DNA of 64,000 nt from Montifringilla adamsi (Eukaryota > Chordata > Aves > Passeriformes > Passeridae): assembly GCA_017590115.1 (NCBI GenBank), contig JAGGNK010008670.1, positions 6,071,677 through 6,135,676 of the forward strand. Reading direction: 5' to 3'. The stretch's first letter is position 1. Each line of letters starts with the position of its first letter. The notes under the pieces are model-generated. The model saw nothing but the letters and a program-made list of their open reading frames with translations, was not told the DNA's origin and did not search any database. Both the position numbers and the translations under genes were made by a program. Shown piece by piece: positions 13,750 to 27,040 of the stretch.

Positions 13750-16700
13750 CCCTCCTTGATGAAAAGATTAAAGTTGAAAAAACCAAAAGAGAGTCACTGC
13801 TTTAGTGACAGAAGGCACAGAATTTTATCATGAGCATCCTGAAGGTCTCAGTGGAGCACAGGTCCAAGAAGCACAGTCAGACAGACAGTTTTAATTTAAC
13901 CTTACATGCTTTCCTACAGCCACAGGATGAAAGCGTTAGTGGTCTCTAGTTTGTTTATGACTGACTACATATGCTAGAATGTGCTCTGCCAAAACCCTCT
14001 GCTAAAACAAAAACCAGCCTTCAAATGGCACAAAACTTCATAAACCAAATAAACAACACATTGCAAATATTTAAGGCTTCCAAGCAAAGGCTACTTCCAT
14101 AAAGTTCAACATTTAAACTGGCAACAACACATTTCAGACACTGAAACAAATGACTGGCTCAAAAAACCCTGTCGTCCTCAGCATTTCAAATGGTTCATTT
14201 CTCTGTTGCCCTGAAACACTCAGGGCACTCAAATTATAACTGAGCAAATATACATATTCCTTCCTATTTAAAACAAAAAAAAAATTTGGAAACATTAAAT
14301 TTAAATCTTTCTGCTTAACCCAGGACTAGAAAACTGTCAGCGCTGAAAATTAGTTTCACAGAGCCTTAATGTGTCTGAAAATGGCTTATTTGCTACACAT
14401 GACAAGCAAATTCCGAAATAAAGGGAAACCCGTTCCCTCAACATGCACACTAATATTTTTCTTTCCTGAAGGTTGGATTACTTCCAGAGAACCTGAATTG
14501 ACTTCAATGGAGCGATAATATATTTCTTAGGAAGAACATGCAAACTGCCTGAGATCACAAGAAAATGGTTCAACCAAGAAAGGACTTCACTCAGCTCTTC
14601 TAAATATACCAAAGAATCACACTTAAGTGATATTTTTTTAAACAATTAGGGCTTGACTACACCAACAGCTATATCAGCTGATATATAGATATATATTACT
14701 CTAAACAGGAATGAGACACTTTCTTCCTGGAGTCATTCCAAAAAAAATGTGAGCGTACTGTAAATTCCCACTTTTAACTTCAACCCATGCTGCCAGTGTG
14801 TGTAAATACATCTTTGCAAAGTTCAAGGTATTTAAGTGCTAGCAGGACTTTCTTTTCAAATTAACCAGAGATACCTCTCAAGGTAGATATAGTGAAAATA
14901 AGAAAAGGCACAATAGAGAAGCACAATTTATAACAGCAAAACCCAAATGTATACAACTTTGGGTACTACTCACAAAGTGAAGAGACTCCCTAGAATTATA
15001 ACACTCCCTAAAATTTCATTTTTTCAGGAGATGAAAATAAGATAATTTAACAGTGAATGTCTGCTCATCAGTGCCACAAGCACAGTTGTGACAGCGAGGA
15101 CCAAGATGTGCTTCAGGAGACACCTATACCAACAAGGCAACCATTCACCAGAAATCAATGTCCTTAGACCAGGAAAACACCACTGGCTCCCACCAAAGGG
15201 CATAAAAAGAGATTTTCATAAAAGCTTGTAAATTAGTTTATAGTTAAACTTATAAACAAGGATCATTTAAGAAGCTATAAAGGAAGTGTCACCCAAAAGA
15301 AATTACATGCACATGACAAAGATTTATGTGTATTTTATGTATGGGTGAGCCCAAGCAGTCAGCAGCCTGTATGTACAGACTGGCTGAGCTATCAGCTGGC
15401 CCACTGTGCTCTGAGGAGATTCTGCCTGATAGCAGAGCTGAGATAAGGAGTTCATGGCCCACCCTTACCCAGCCACATTCACTGCAATGGCTCAGCCACA
15501 GCCTCCACAGTAGCAACGCCAGTGTTTGTGGAGCCAGGCTGTAAACTGGTGCAGCAAAACTACCTGGACTTTAATCCCCTCTCCCCACCAAAACAGCTGT
15601 TGGGTTTAACACATCCTTCCAGAGATGATGTCTTTAGGACCCATAAATCTGTCTCAGCATGGCAGAGGACTCAATATACCACATTAGAGGACAGAAACTT
15701 TGTGCCTCTACTCCACCACCAGCTCAAGGGTCCCACCACCCCTTTCCCACCCCCTGTGCTGGGATAAGTGGCTGCTTGTGTAGCTGTTCCCCAAAACCCA
15801 TTCCTGAAGTGGCTCCACTGAGAAAGTTGCGCCTTTCCTCACTCCCAAAACTCTGCCAGGGTCCAGAAAAAATGCAGCCATCTTAATACTTCATATAAGG
15901 TTGCATTTCCACGTTACTGAGGACAGAAACATGCCTAAATTTATGAACCAAGTAGCCTAGTTTCAATATGTCCTAGCACTACTAGAAAATATTTCCAATG
16001 TGAAGGACCACGTTCTGTCCAACAGAAAACTAAAAGACACAGACAAAGCCTATAAATTAAAATGGAGTACTTGCTTAAACTGAGTAAGTAAGCAGAGACT
16101 GAAAAATTAAACAAAAGCCACTTTACACTGCTACCTACACAGCCTTTCACCAGAAGATCTCAGGGCACTGAACTGGTCTGAAAAAGCTCCTGTTAAGTAT
16201 TAAATCACTGGTGCATGGGTGAATTTGTTAATCCATTTGCGAAGGTCACGCAGTGGCAGAAATAACAGATAATCCTGACACTAGCTTTCTGTCCTAATCA
16301 TTATGTGGACAGAAAATCTTCAGTGATGTAAACAAAAAATAAACACAGTTATCTGTTGCATACTCATATATTATGTCAATTCAGAAAAGCAAAATTGTGG
16401 GTGTGGGGAGTGGAGGTGTGCCTCTGGGAATCCACCAGAGCTACACAGGCCTGTGGAAATGTATGGAGAGAATTTATAACCAGAAAGTAATTCCATAATT
16501 CCCTCTATCAAGCAGTTCCTATGAAGGGACTGCGTAAACAAACTGCAGTCACGCTCAAAAAAAAAACACAAAAACCAAGTCTGAAAACCTTGAGCAGTAA
16601 CCCACAGAATATATTCCATTGCTGTATTACACCCACATCAGGATGCCAAAAGTTTGCCATTCATCTATTCAAATTAAAGCAGTATTTTACAGACTGCCTG

Positions 16701-17585
16701 CAAGCCACCCAAACTGGGGAAGTTTTCTAATACCAGAGAGCAGATGGACACACAGCTGACACTCTCGACACACAGTCAAGATTGCTACGAGAATTTCTAC
16801 CAGCTTGAAAGTTTCTACCACCTTCCGTCCCATTACACATGAAAGCAACTTGGTAATACCTACTGTGGAGCTCTGACAATTCAAGATCATTTTGGTGAGC
16901 AGTCCTTTAGAGGTATAAAACACACTGCAAGCACCAGTTTCTAAAGAGGAAAAATCAAGACTATATGCTGATTTAAAAAAAAAAAAACAAAAAAACAAAA
17001 ACACCCAAAAACCCCAAACCACAACCACATTTATTCTACAAATCAAAAATACTGGACCAGACAATGAGCTACACAGGCATTGTTAAGATGTACTTAAAAC
17101 AATAACATAATAAAAATCACTGTAGGCAGGGAAGACTAATCTTTCTGCTCTTCCTTAAGCAAAACTCACAGCAATTTCAATGGAATTCTCCCCCAGATAC
17201 GGCTGGATGACTACATCCACAGCCTACATGTGCCAAGTCTGCTCCTGCAGCCAGTCTCTACTGCATCCATCTTAGTTACACTACACATATCCTGATTACA
17301 GGGATTTATAAACAGCATGAGTAATTTAGAGGTGATCCACAAAACTGTGACTTCAATACAGATGAGGTTCACTATTATTGTCTCAAGTGTCACCAGCCTT
17401 AAAAGGTAAAGGACTTACACACCTGGAAGACTTTCAAGCAAATATCTTTTATTAACTTTCTCAAAAGCACATTCTCCATTCTCTCATCCCAAGCACATCC
17501 ACTTGAGCCAGAACACAAGCCTGCTATCCATAGGTTTTACTGGGCAACAAGGTAGGAGAGAGTTTATAATCCGTTAAGTCACCTG
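13750..17585. other. Gene-free intron-like stretch
   Basis: This is unique AT-rich sequence. A mixed A/C tract (A13, then A-rich with CCCAAAAACCCC) lies at 16976-17030. A moderately GC-rich patch at 15320-15880 gives short open frames on both strands. No splice-bounded exon could be supported. Confidence 0.5.
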
Positions 17586-17589
17586 TGTT

Positions 17590-17880
17590 TATTTTCTTAC
17601 GTTCTGGACAAGAAGACATGAAACAAAAATGGTGTTTAGCTATCAAGCAGGAGAGCGTTTTATCATGCAGTTTGTGGATGTGAACTCTTTAGAGACAAAT
17701 GGCTCGACTCCGAAGTCGCAGTTCCACGCAGGACAAAGGCGCCTGTGCGCACGTCCCAGCTCGCAGCCTCAAAGCCCTGTTTGTTCACCCAGAACAATGG
17801 GGCATGTGACTTGTCAACACTACCCACAATAAAAACAATAAGATAAGGCTGCCACTGATTTCACCATGACTGACTTTGTT
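17590..17880. promoter_or_regulatory. Candidate regulatory element (CpG-retaining)
   Basis: Within CpG-poor DNA this segment keeps a cluster of CpG (about 17700-17765) and has a GATA-type motif (AGATAAGG) near 17842. It has no repeat character. CpG retention in an intron is often a sign of selection or of recent GC-rich insertion, so I propose a possible conserved element. A 67-codon plus-strand open frame starting 17629 overlaps it and is not convincing as a gene. Confidence 0.2.
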
Positions 17881-17884
17881 TTCA

Positions 17885-19055
17885 CTAATTTTAAGTCACA
17901 ATGTCAATAAAAACTTCTTGCACAAAACCCCTTATTTTGAAAAGCCCAAAGCCAACCCCACCTCGCGCTGAGGTTTTCGCTCCAACTTCCTCAGCTTTTT
18001 GTGTCTCTACTAAATGCTCACACCAACTCCCTCCAAAGCCTCCCTCTGACTTCATCAAGAGTTGGATCAATGCTATATGCCTAGAGCCAAGATTATTTTT
18101 ATCATAGAAGAGCACTGCCAAAATTTGTCCTCTGCATTTCCTGCCCTGTGTGCCCATCCCAACCACCCATGTGCCCGCAGGCAGGCCCCTCGCTCACCTC
18201 CTGCTCGCTGCCAGGGGCACACACAGGAAAATGAAACTTCCCCAGCAGGTTTTGCTCCACCACTGACTCAGGCTACATCATCCAGACCCATTCAACCCCT
18301 CCAGTTCAAGAGGGCTACCTAGGACTGAGTCCTGCGTATATATTTAACATTTTGAGAAAGAGGAAGAAAGCAGAGAAGATCCAGAGAACAGAAACAAAAA
18401 GGCACCAATTTGATTTAAAGGACTGACAAGAGAACAGATGGGGAGAACGCAAAAGAAAAAGTCCAAAATAACAAAAGGACAGAGAAAGCCCAGGAAAAAA
18501 AAAACAAAACCAAAACACACAGGTGGGGAATGATTAGAAAAAACAAAGCCTTAGGAAGGGGTAAGAATAAAATGGTGCAAACTGCCAGTTCACTACACTT
18601 ATTTGCCTCTTTCCCACTACAGCATGGACAAGGAGCAGAGCCAAGAGGAAAAGGCAGAGCCACCCTGACACTTGGAAGGGTTAATTCAGAAATAAAAAAG
18701 CAGCACAATCTTGCACCATTTGTCTTTTTATCACAGAGGGGGAGGCTTGGGGGGTTATTTTAATTACACAGAACAGCAGTAGGCCCAGCAGCATCAGATT
18801 AACAAATACAACTAGGCAGCAACAGGCACACGGAAGTACATTGCAGGTCCAAACTTTCACCATTTACAGGAACATTAACACAAATGAAATCTGACTAACC
18901 TGATCTCTGAATGTGTTTTTAAAACCTGTGCATTTCTTTCACTTCACCCTGAAAAAACTCCGTTCCACAAGCAGGTAGTTACAGGGTTACAGGCCCAGGC
19001 CACAGCTGGGTAAGTGGGAGGCACATTTAGCACACAAATGAAATTTCACATATTC
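17885..19055. other. Gene-free intron-like stretch
   Basis: This is AT-rich to mixed unique sequence with a run of 10 A and an AAAAC tract at about 18497-18520. A purine-rich stretch at 18350-18480 yields long minus-strand frames rich in Phe, Leu and Ser, which is a composition artefact. I see nothing else. Confidence 0.5.
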
Positions 19056-19059
19056 TAAC

Positions 19060-19360
19060 ACCATCAATGGAGCTTTCTGGAGCTCTGCAGCAGTGTCCAA
19101 CACACACAAGCCTTGCTGCTGGCACAACAGACAGATCTCAGCCTACGTAAGGGACGTTCTCCTAGCTGGAGTCTGACACTGCGTTTCACATACCCTCCGA
19201 GCCCCGCGTATGAAGTCATCCGCAGCGTCAAAGAGCGAGTCAAAACACATCCAGACTGTTTTCCCTGGCTACCTATGAAAGTTTCCATCCCTTTATCTTT
19301 CGTGTATTTTGTTTTAATTCTTCCCACCATTTCTGTCGATGCACAGGATCTCTAGAAGTC
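19060..19360. promoter_or_regulatory. Candidate regulatory element (CpG-retaining)
   Basis: About ten CpG lie between 19140 and 19330, in DNA whose neighbours have almost none, and the sequence is neither repetitive nor CT-biased. Open frames exist on both strands (80 and 88 codons) and are not discriminating. I infer a possible conserved non-coding element in the first intron of the minus-strand transcript. Only a cross-species alignment could show constraint. Confidence 0.22.
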
Positions 19361-19364
19361 CCCA

Positions 19365-22300
19365 GCACACGCAAGCCGTGAGTATCTCTCTAACATGGGA
19401 CCTCAGCTGTGTTTCAGGCACTGGGACGACACCAGACTGATGGGAAAACTGAATTTGGTGCTTTCACAACCAGCCCACATAACCACACAAAGAGAGGGTT
19501 CATTTTTTAAGACAAAAGCAATGCCCATCTTACCAGAAAATAATACACCTAGGAGGGCTGTGGTGCCCAGGCACCTCAACGGGATGACCCAGTGGTAAAG
19601 AGGGCTTTTTGTTTTGTTTTTATAGAAGAGACTCTTAAAACTTAATTGCTAATGTATTTAATGTGTATTATATGTACTGTAAGAAAGAATCTTACAAAGG
19701 GCCTTGATGAACTAGGATAAGTAAAAAATAACCTTGCACATGTAGACAGCAGAAAAACCAACTAACATGGATTTTGCCAACAGCAAGATAACATTGGTAT
19801 TTCTAATGTAATCAAAGGCCATTCACAATCTGCCCTGGAAGACATTCACAGAAATACAAAGCATTTTTCTTACAGCTCCAACAACTGTGACAAATATTTA
19901 CTATAAAGGCAAAAGCTGTTAAAAAAAAACAAAAAAAGAAAAATAAGTTGGTTTCTATTAATCAGCTACATTTAGATATCCGTTCCTGCTATCAGATCAA
20001 GCTCACCAAAACTGCTTAGTAGGTCGTTTCATTGTATTTAAGTTTTGTCACAACTCAACATATTGAAGTTTCATATTGCTGACTTTTTTCATGCCCACAA
20101 TGGTAGATACTTACAGTATAAACAAGACACCAGATTGTGAAATTTAGTTGTGCCTTCAAAATAAAGTGGAAAATCAGGTACCACGTCAGCATCAAGAAAA
20201 CATTAATGTTGTTCAGCAAGTACAGACCCCACTTCTATAAACTCCAGATTTGTCACAATAGCAATGGGAAACAGCTAATCCATTGCTACACAAGATATGC
20301 TTCTAGCACAATTTCTTTGATGTCAGCATTAATAGATGGTTTGACCGCATCGTCCCTCATTTTCCTCCATCCACATTTGTGCTAACTTTGCTTTATAAAT
20401 ACATTAAAAAGTATAAAATTTGATACATTACCGAATCACAAACATCATCATGGCAAAAAATCCGTATTTTTACAAAGCACTGCCCAATTAAAATTTATCT
20501 CCAAGAGTCTGTATTTACCAAAGTGTGTTTGTGTTGGTACACAAGCAGAAATTTCTGCACTAGAGAAGAATGTGAACATTCATACAGAAATTAGTGGTGA
20601 TTCATTGTTTAGCAGTTGTCTTCCCTTTACAGCACACCGCAGACTGAAGGACACGTTGCCAAACTGAGAGCACCAATACTTCCTTTAACCTAATATAGGA
20701 CAAATAAATACACTTCAACAGCTTCTAAATCTTGCACGTCCTACTTTTTTGACCCAGATCTCTTGTTATTTCCCCCATAGGTCTATGCAATATCAAGACT
20801 ATTTTTTTCCCCACAAATTTAGACATAACCTAAAAGAGGAAAAGTTCTCATGCTTACGGTGAGCTAGAGAGACCAGGAAGCAGGGGGGAGGGTCAGACTC
20901 ACTCATCTCTCTTAAGATCAATGGGTATTTTAAGGTAAGCTCCTCTCTCAACTGCTGAAATTAATAGCAAAAACGCTCATTTGTCCAAGAGGACTGTAAG
21001 TTAGACCAATATCAATAATAAATGAAAAATAATGACATTTTTTAAGTACTATTTTTACAAAGCAAAATTATATTTTCAGAAGTCATGCTGACACTCCAGC
21101 ATGAATCAGTCTGTCAAAAAACCACTAAAGAGCTATGAAACTTCTTATTCCACTCCTTGGCCAGCCTGGGCAACTTATTCCAGGAAATCAAACTGTCTCC
21201 TCTTTGCCTGGTACTTTTAGGGAACCATCAGGGGACTCAAAACTGCCTCACATGTGCTCACCATCCATAATTCCCCACTCAGTTTGATGGCAATAGGTCA
21301 CCCATGTGAAGAGCCTGAACTTTTAACATTGTTAATGTCAAATGGATGCAACTTTCAGGATGGGTTCTATTTAGGACTCTAGCCCTTGACAATTTCTGTG
21401 GTTTTGGCACTGGGCACAGTATTTAGCACTACCTTTTCACAAACAGTAAATATCTGACCCTTAACTCATAACCTTGGAAAAATACTCCAGGAATAGGCAG
21501 CACAGAGATCTTTTCTGCAGCTCTCTGGTCACCACCAACAGGCAAATAGCTGTGCACAGAGCAAAGTTTCCACTTTCACAGTCCCAATTCATAAAAATCG
21601 ACCATCAGCCTGACATCAGTGGGGTGAGAGGAAGCTCTGCATGCAGCCAGAGAAGCGACTGAATCATTCCCCAAACGCACAAAGGGTTAAAAGGAGCACC
21701 AGCATTACTGCAGGGACAGCTGCTCGCCTGCCCTGCCAGGCTGGCAAAACTATTGCCCCACGGAAGGGGAAGGGAAGGTCTGCTACTCACACCCCACCAG
21801 CTCAAACTGCCAGCAAGGCACCTCCAGCGATCTGAAATGACACCCAGCGTGTCTGCATATGGCACATGGTTGTAGAGAGTGTCTGTAACACACTGACATT
21901 GAACAGAGATTGAACAGAGCCCCAGATCATAAAACAAAAAATCCCACACAACTGTTTTCTCTGGATGATTCTGATTTTTTACTGCTAGACATTACTAGTA
22001 AGCAAGATTGCTCCTCTGCAACATGGAGACTTCAGAATTACAACAATAAACACAAGTCAGAGCACACAACATAGCCTTTTACTAATACTGCTCCCAGGAA
22101 CAGAAACTACACCCTCACGGGAGTTTGCAAAAGCCTGCAAACCACACACAAGAGTTGATTTTTAGAAATGCTAAGCACACACAGAGACTGCCAACTTCAC
22201 ATGCAACTGCGGGGACTCAGCATCTTTGAAAATAAAACTATTAATATCTTACTTTAGAGATGCAGATGCCAGCTTATACTCTTCTTAAAACGAGTCATGC

Positions 22301-25300
22301 TTGCACCAAGCACAACTACAGCACAAATTCAGGGACCAGATCCCCACTGCTACCAATCTCCAGCTCCTGGAGGCAAGCGGGGTACAGAGAGCACAAGGAA
22401 GGGCCATGGGCAGGCACTGAACCACACAGCCAGGCTGACACTCAATCTGCTTGCATTACTTATCCTCAAAAAATGGTTTGTTAGGCCAATAGCATACCTA
22501 GGGATGCTGCTTCTGGCATTCCAGCTAACATATTCCAAAGGACCTCAGTAAAAGGAGACTCTTTGAAAGATGTTGCTTATAATGGCCAAGACAATTCCAT
22601 AACACTCCCCCTCATCACTTTGGAGCTCCTTTAAATAAATGATTCGGAAAGCTACACCAATTCACCAGACTTACTGATTACTATTTCTACAGGTAAGGAA
22701 ATACACTCAAAAGTCTTCCCTGCGATCAGCCCATCCAAGAAGCAAGCGAGCAGGTGTGAGCTGCAACACCAGCAATTTCACTTCTTGGCTAGCCAAGGCA
22801 GCAAAATCCTACACACCCAACCGGTGCATGCATTTTCTCCTACAATTACACAACCTCCAGCTTGGAATGACCACTTACTTCTTATCAAAGCAGAATTATT
22901 TTTAAGGCTCCTTATCAACACAAAAAGTGTAAAGGATGTCACAGAAAGGTAAGTGGTAAGGTACTAAAGACAAATGTTTCAAGAGTGTAAGCTGAGTTAC
23001 AGTTCTGTAGATCCTTCCAAACCAAAGAAACATTTAACCTGAACTCAAACAAGGCCACTAAAACTCTAGGGCATTTTGTATAAACAAGTTCAGCCTTGTT
23101 TTCACTACGAGAAGAAAGGAAAGGGCCTTCTCCTCTTGGATTAGATACCACAAGATGGAACGCTAAGAAGTTTGCCAGTTTTCATACAAATTGGCAATTT
23201 CCAGACCAGACTTCCAAACCTTTTCACTCAAGCTATCAACTCTCTCAAAGTGACAGCTACGCTGCCTCATCCTCACTGCTTCTTACCTCCAGTTAGCTAA
23301 TTCAATTTTGCAAAATTAAAGGAAAGCCAATATATTCCTCTACAATTTCATATCAAAAGATATTCCTTATTCCTCATTTCATTGTCACACTTTATCTCAG
23401 AAGAAACCAATTATGAAATGAATAAAGCCGTCTCCATCTACTCTGCTCAGGATCACTTGAACCTTTCTCTAGTAAAGTCACTGGTCATTAAGTGACTTTA
23501 CAGAAATTAAGACCATCTAACTTCATACTTCACACTTAAAAAACTGAGCACATTTGGGACAGGGGTAGCTAAATCAATAGCAGAAACATATAAATGGTTT
23601 CTTCATCACCTGTTAATTTGAAGCTACTACATTAATGCAGCAATGCAACTCAAAAAGAGAGAAAAGCTGTCAATCATAGTTCCTAATGGGAAGCTCCTGA
23701 CACTCCTTCACCTAACACAAACACTTAAATTTGTATTTAAAAATGAGCATGCAATGAGTATATTCTCAGAGCAGTTACTTTTTGCAGGAGCCAAACATGT
23801 ATAATTACAGAGTGTGCACACACTTTCACTTCTCCCCCAACCTGCAGCTACTTGCATGAGCTGATGTTTAGGGCACTAAATACAGTCATTATTACACCCT
23901 GAACTCTGGGTGCAGGCATGTGCAAACACACACCCAGCGAGGATGGTCAGCACACAGACCAGTATCACACCACTCGATATGAACAGCGTGAATTAGATTA
24001 TCAATGAGTCACACTTGGGTACGATACAGCTCAGTACCACAATATTGCAGTACTGACATAACACCCACCTGCAGCACACCCTGTCCTTGCCCTCCTCTCC
24101 AAAGCACAGACCACACCACTTTACCACCCCCTTATCCCAGCTGGGAAGGGGAAGAGCTGGCGGGAGACTTGTGCCTGTCTCTTCTCCGCCTGCCAGCAGT
24201 GCCCTCGCCAGCAAGGTGTCAGAATTCACACAGACACCACAATCCTCAGCAGCTGGGGGACCAGGGGGGCAGAAGAGACAGGCAAAGCAAGCAAAACCTG
24301 GAGGGGTGACTATCACTTGGGACTCCCAATGAGCTGAGGAATTAGTGATGAAAAAGTGTCACACCCGCCACTACCTCAGCCTTCCCAAGACACTTTACAG
24401 TGCTGGTGTACCAAAACAGCATCAGTGTAACAAAAGATTCACATCCTACTGCCCACCACTAATACAAAACACACCCAGCTTCTGGGAGCAACTTCACAGA
24501 CAGCTGCAGAGCTCATTCAGCTGAACAAGACCACTGATGTTCACAAAGCTGTGTGTTTTACAGGACTTCCTGACTTCTGCACGATTACATCCTTGTAGGA
24601 TGCAGGTCTTTACTGCCACTACAAAACTTCTAACAGCAAACACGTTCTGACTCAAATGTGAAGTCCACGTTCTATTAAATTCCAGACCAAAATGAAGTTA
24701 GGTAATATAACTCAGTTTGCTTTACATTATTCAGATCTGTTCTTCCTAACTTAAAACTATTATCTGAAAACAACATTATCAGCAATTTTGGCCATTTCCC
24801 CTAATCCATCCAGAGCCTCTTTATGCTTAGGGCTGTAGCACTTTTTAGCATCAAACTCTTTCATGATGGGAAAACGACTATGAAGTATTGCTGTTGGGTA
24901 CTTCGCGCTTATACCCTGCCTTACAACTTCAAAGCATTACACAAACATCAATAATTACCATATATAGAGTAAAACTGAAAGAAGTATTCATATTAAAAAA
25001 GAAACTCACAAGAAAAAACATCTTAACTACCTGTTTGATGGGGTGAAAAAAGCAACAGAATCTTCTGTAATTATTGTATTCTTTATGCTACAAACACGCG
25101 TTATGGCTGTGCACATTCAAACAAACAAAAACTATACACTCTTGCAAAGTCTTAAAAATAAATTATAAAGCCCAAAAGCCAAACCCCGACTCCTTCATAC
25201 ATTTAAATTACATTTCCTTCTCCTTTCCTCCAGGAATGGGAGCTAAGTGTTCTCCAGGTGTTCCCAATAACAGTTTGGGAGGCAGGCCACCACGCTCCCA

Positions 25301-26555
25301 AGACAGAGTACCAGAAAACACAGTTCTCATAGAGGAAAATCCAACTTCCCCAAAGAACACTTAAGATAGCAACAGTGTACCAGCTCAGGCGACCTTAGGT
25401 AAATAACACAAAATGTTACCATTCCATTAGACCTTAAACAAAAACAAAGGGAAAAAAAAACCACTAGAGAAAACCACAGAAAGTTTGTTTTGATCAATTA
25501 CAGGGCACCACCTGTGTCCTAAGCACCATCAGCAGCCCCTTTTTTTCAATGGATAAGGGCAAAAACCCCTTCACAGCTCATCCACAAACACATACCCACT
25601 CACTTAAATTTAAGGACACACACTGGAGCTTGCAGCCCAGTCCTCATTTAGAATATATTCCAAAAAGCCAGTTAACACACGTGTCCAAAGGAAGGCCCCA
25701 AACCCAACGTGAGCTTCACATGGACAAGCCTTTGGGCTACTCAGAGCAAGGACAGGGCACCAAACTGCCCCAAAACCCAGGCACAACCAAACCCCAAACA
25801 CCAACTTTGCATATGGCGCCCGTGCTGCTAAAGGAGCACAACTCACAACACCCAAAGGGCAGAGACCATCAACAGCAAAGAACCTTCTTAAAGCACACAA
25901 CGTGCTCAGACATTTATTTTAGCACGGAAGGACAGCAAAGCAAGTCAGACAAGCCCACGAAACTGTTTTTTTTTTATGCAACAAAGACCTGTTTCTCCTG
26001 ATCATGCCTCCCATGCCTTAACAATAAGGAAGGAATATGTTTTGTGATCCCCTCCCCCATAAATCAGTTAGGAATTTGATTTACACGGACAGGAAAACGA
26101 GGAAGTCGAGCACACTGGAGAGTAGTAAAAACTTCACCAGCAAACTTCACTTTCCTACACAGCGACCTACAAACCAAACTTTCCTCCAGACTCACGTGTC
26201 ATCTGCAGCAACCAGCCCCTGCCATAAAGCACAGACAAAGTTTTGCTGTTCTGGGGATAAAGACAAGCGAGGAAGAGACTTTTATTCTGTCAAGCTGCCT
26301 TAAAAGGAAATTCGGTGATGAAAGATTAAATTCACCTGGAACAACACGATAAATTTTAACCCTTTCGAGGGTACAACAATAACAAGCCACATATCTCAGG
26401 ACTTAAATCCTCCACCAAGAAAACAGTACACACTGCATCAACCGTGCGAGCAAGCCCCCCTAATTGATGCAACACACAATTTACACCAGGGTTTCGGACA
26501 GGGACAAGCCCAGGGAAGGAGAGACGCTGGGAAATGGATAAATAAAAGCTTATTT
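19365..26555. other. Gene-free intron-like stretch
   Basis: I find no supported exon or transposon. Minus-strand donor-like sites occur at 22672, 22873 and 23287, but none pairs with an acceptor to give a sensible exon. A juxtaposed acceptor and donor lies on the plus strand at 22692 (see findings). The last kilobase, from about 25.5 kb, is A/C-rich on the plus strand, which lengthens a chance 150-codon frame at 25549-26001. Confidence 0.5.
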
Positions 26556-26707
26556 TATGCCCCGAACCGGGCCCGCTCCCTGCCACCGCCGTGCATTGCA
26601 TGTTCCGCCCCGAAGTTCGCCGGCAAACTGATCAATAACTTGGCTCTGGGGGGGGACATCGGGAATGGCCCGGGGGTGGGGGTGTATCCCCTCCCCAGGA
26701 ACGGGGA

Positions 26708-26771
26708 GTCGGGATGGGGGAGAACTCCGGGGAGTGGGGGAGGGGAAGGGCCTCCCCTCCCCCATCCCGAC
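26708..26771. repeat. G/C-rich inverted repeat in CpG island
   Basis: The 15-mer GTCGGGATGGGGGAG at 26708-26722 is matched exactly by its reverse complement at 26757-26771. Inside the 34-base spacer a further GGGAGGGG/CCCCTCCC pair extends the pairing. The arms are also G-run arrays, so either strand could form G-quadruplexes instead of a hairpin. It would lie in the first intron of the minus-strand transcript, about 270 bases from the donor. Confidence 0.85.
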
Positions 26772-26856
26772 CCGGCCCTGCCCCCCCTTCCCCTCCCCCC
26801 CCAAGTAAATATGCGGGAAGGGGGGGAGGGGAAGCCGCTCTTCCACACAAATCGGG

Positions 26857-26866
26857 CTAAAAATAG
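26857..26866. promoter_or_regulatory. MEF2-type binding site
   Basis: CTAAAAATAG matches the MEF2 consensus YTAWWWWTAR at all positions. It is conspicuous because it is an A/T block inside a GC-rich island, where it is unlikely to arise from base composition. It lies about 175 bases downstream of the proposed exon 1 donor, in the first intron of the minus-strand transcript. MEF2 proteins act in muscle, heart, neural and lymphoid gene control; a role here is inferred from the motif only. Confidence 0.55.
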
Positions 26867-27040
26867 GCCTCTCGCCATGGCTCCCGTGTGCCATTCGCTG
26901 CCGAGGCCGGTGTCCCCCCCATCCCCCGCTCCATTAAATCTTTTCTCTCTTTTTTTTTTTTTTAATTTAGATTTCATCTTTATTAGGCCCCATCCCCGGC
27001 CCCTGCCCGCCCCCGGGGCTCGGAGCCCCCCGGTTCTTAC

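Noticed and set aside
24240..24275. Possible CTCF site (GGGGGACCAGGGGGGCAG)
   Set aside because: The core lacks the C/A spacing of the consensus; it is more simply part of a G-rich run.
25549..26001. 150-codon plus-strand frame
   Set aside because: Local A/C bias removes stop codons; composition is His/Gln/Thr/Pro-rich and no start or splice context supports it.
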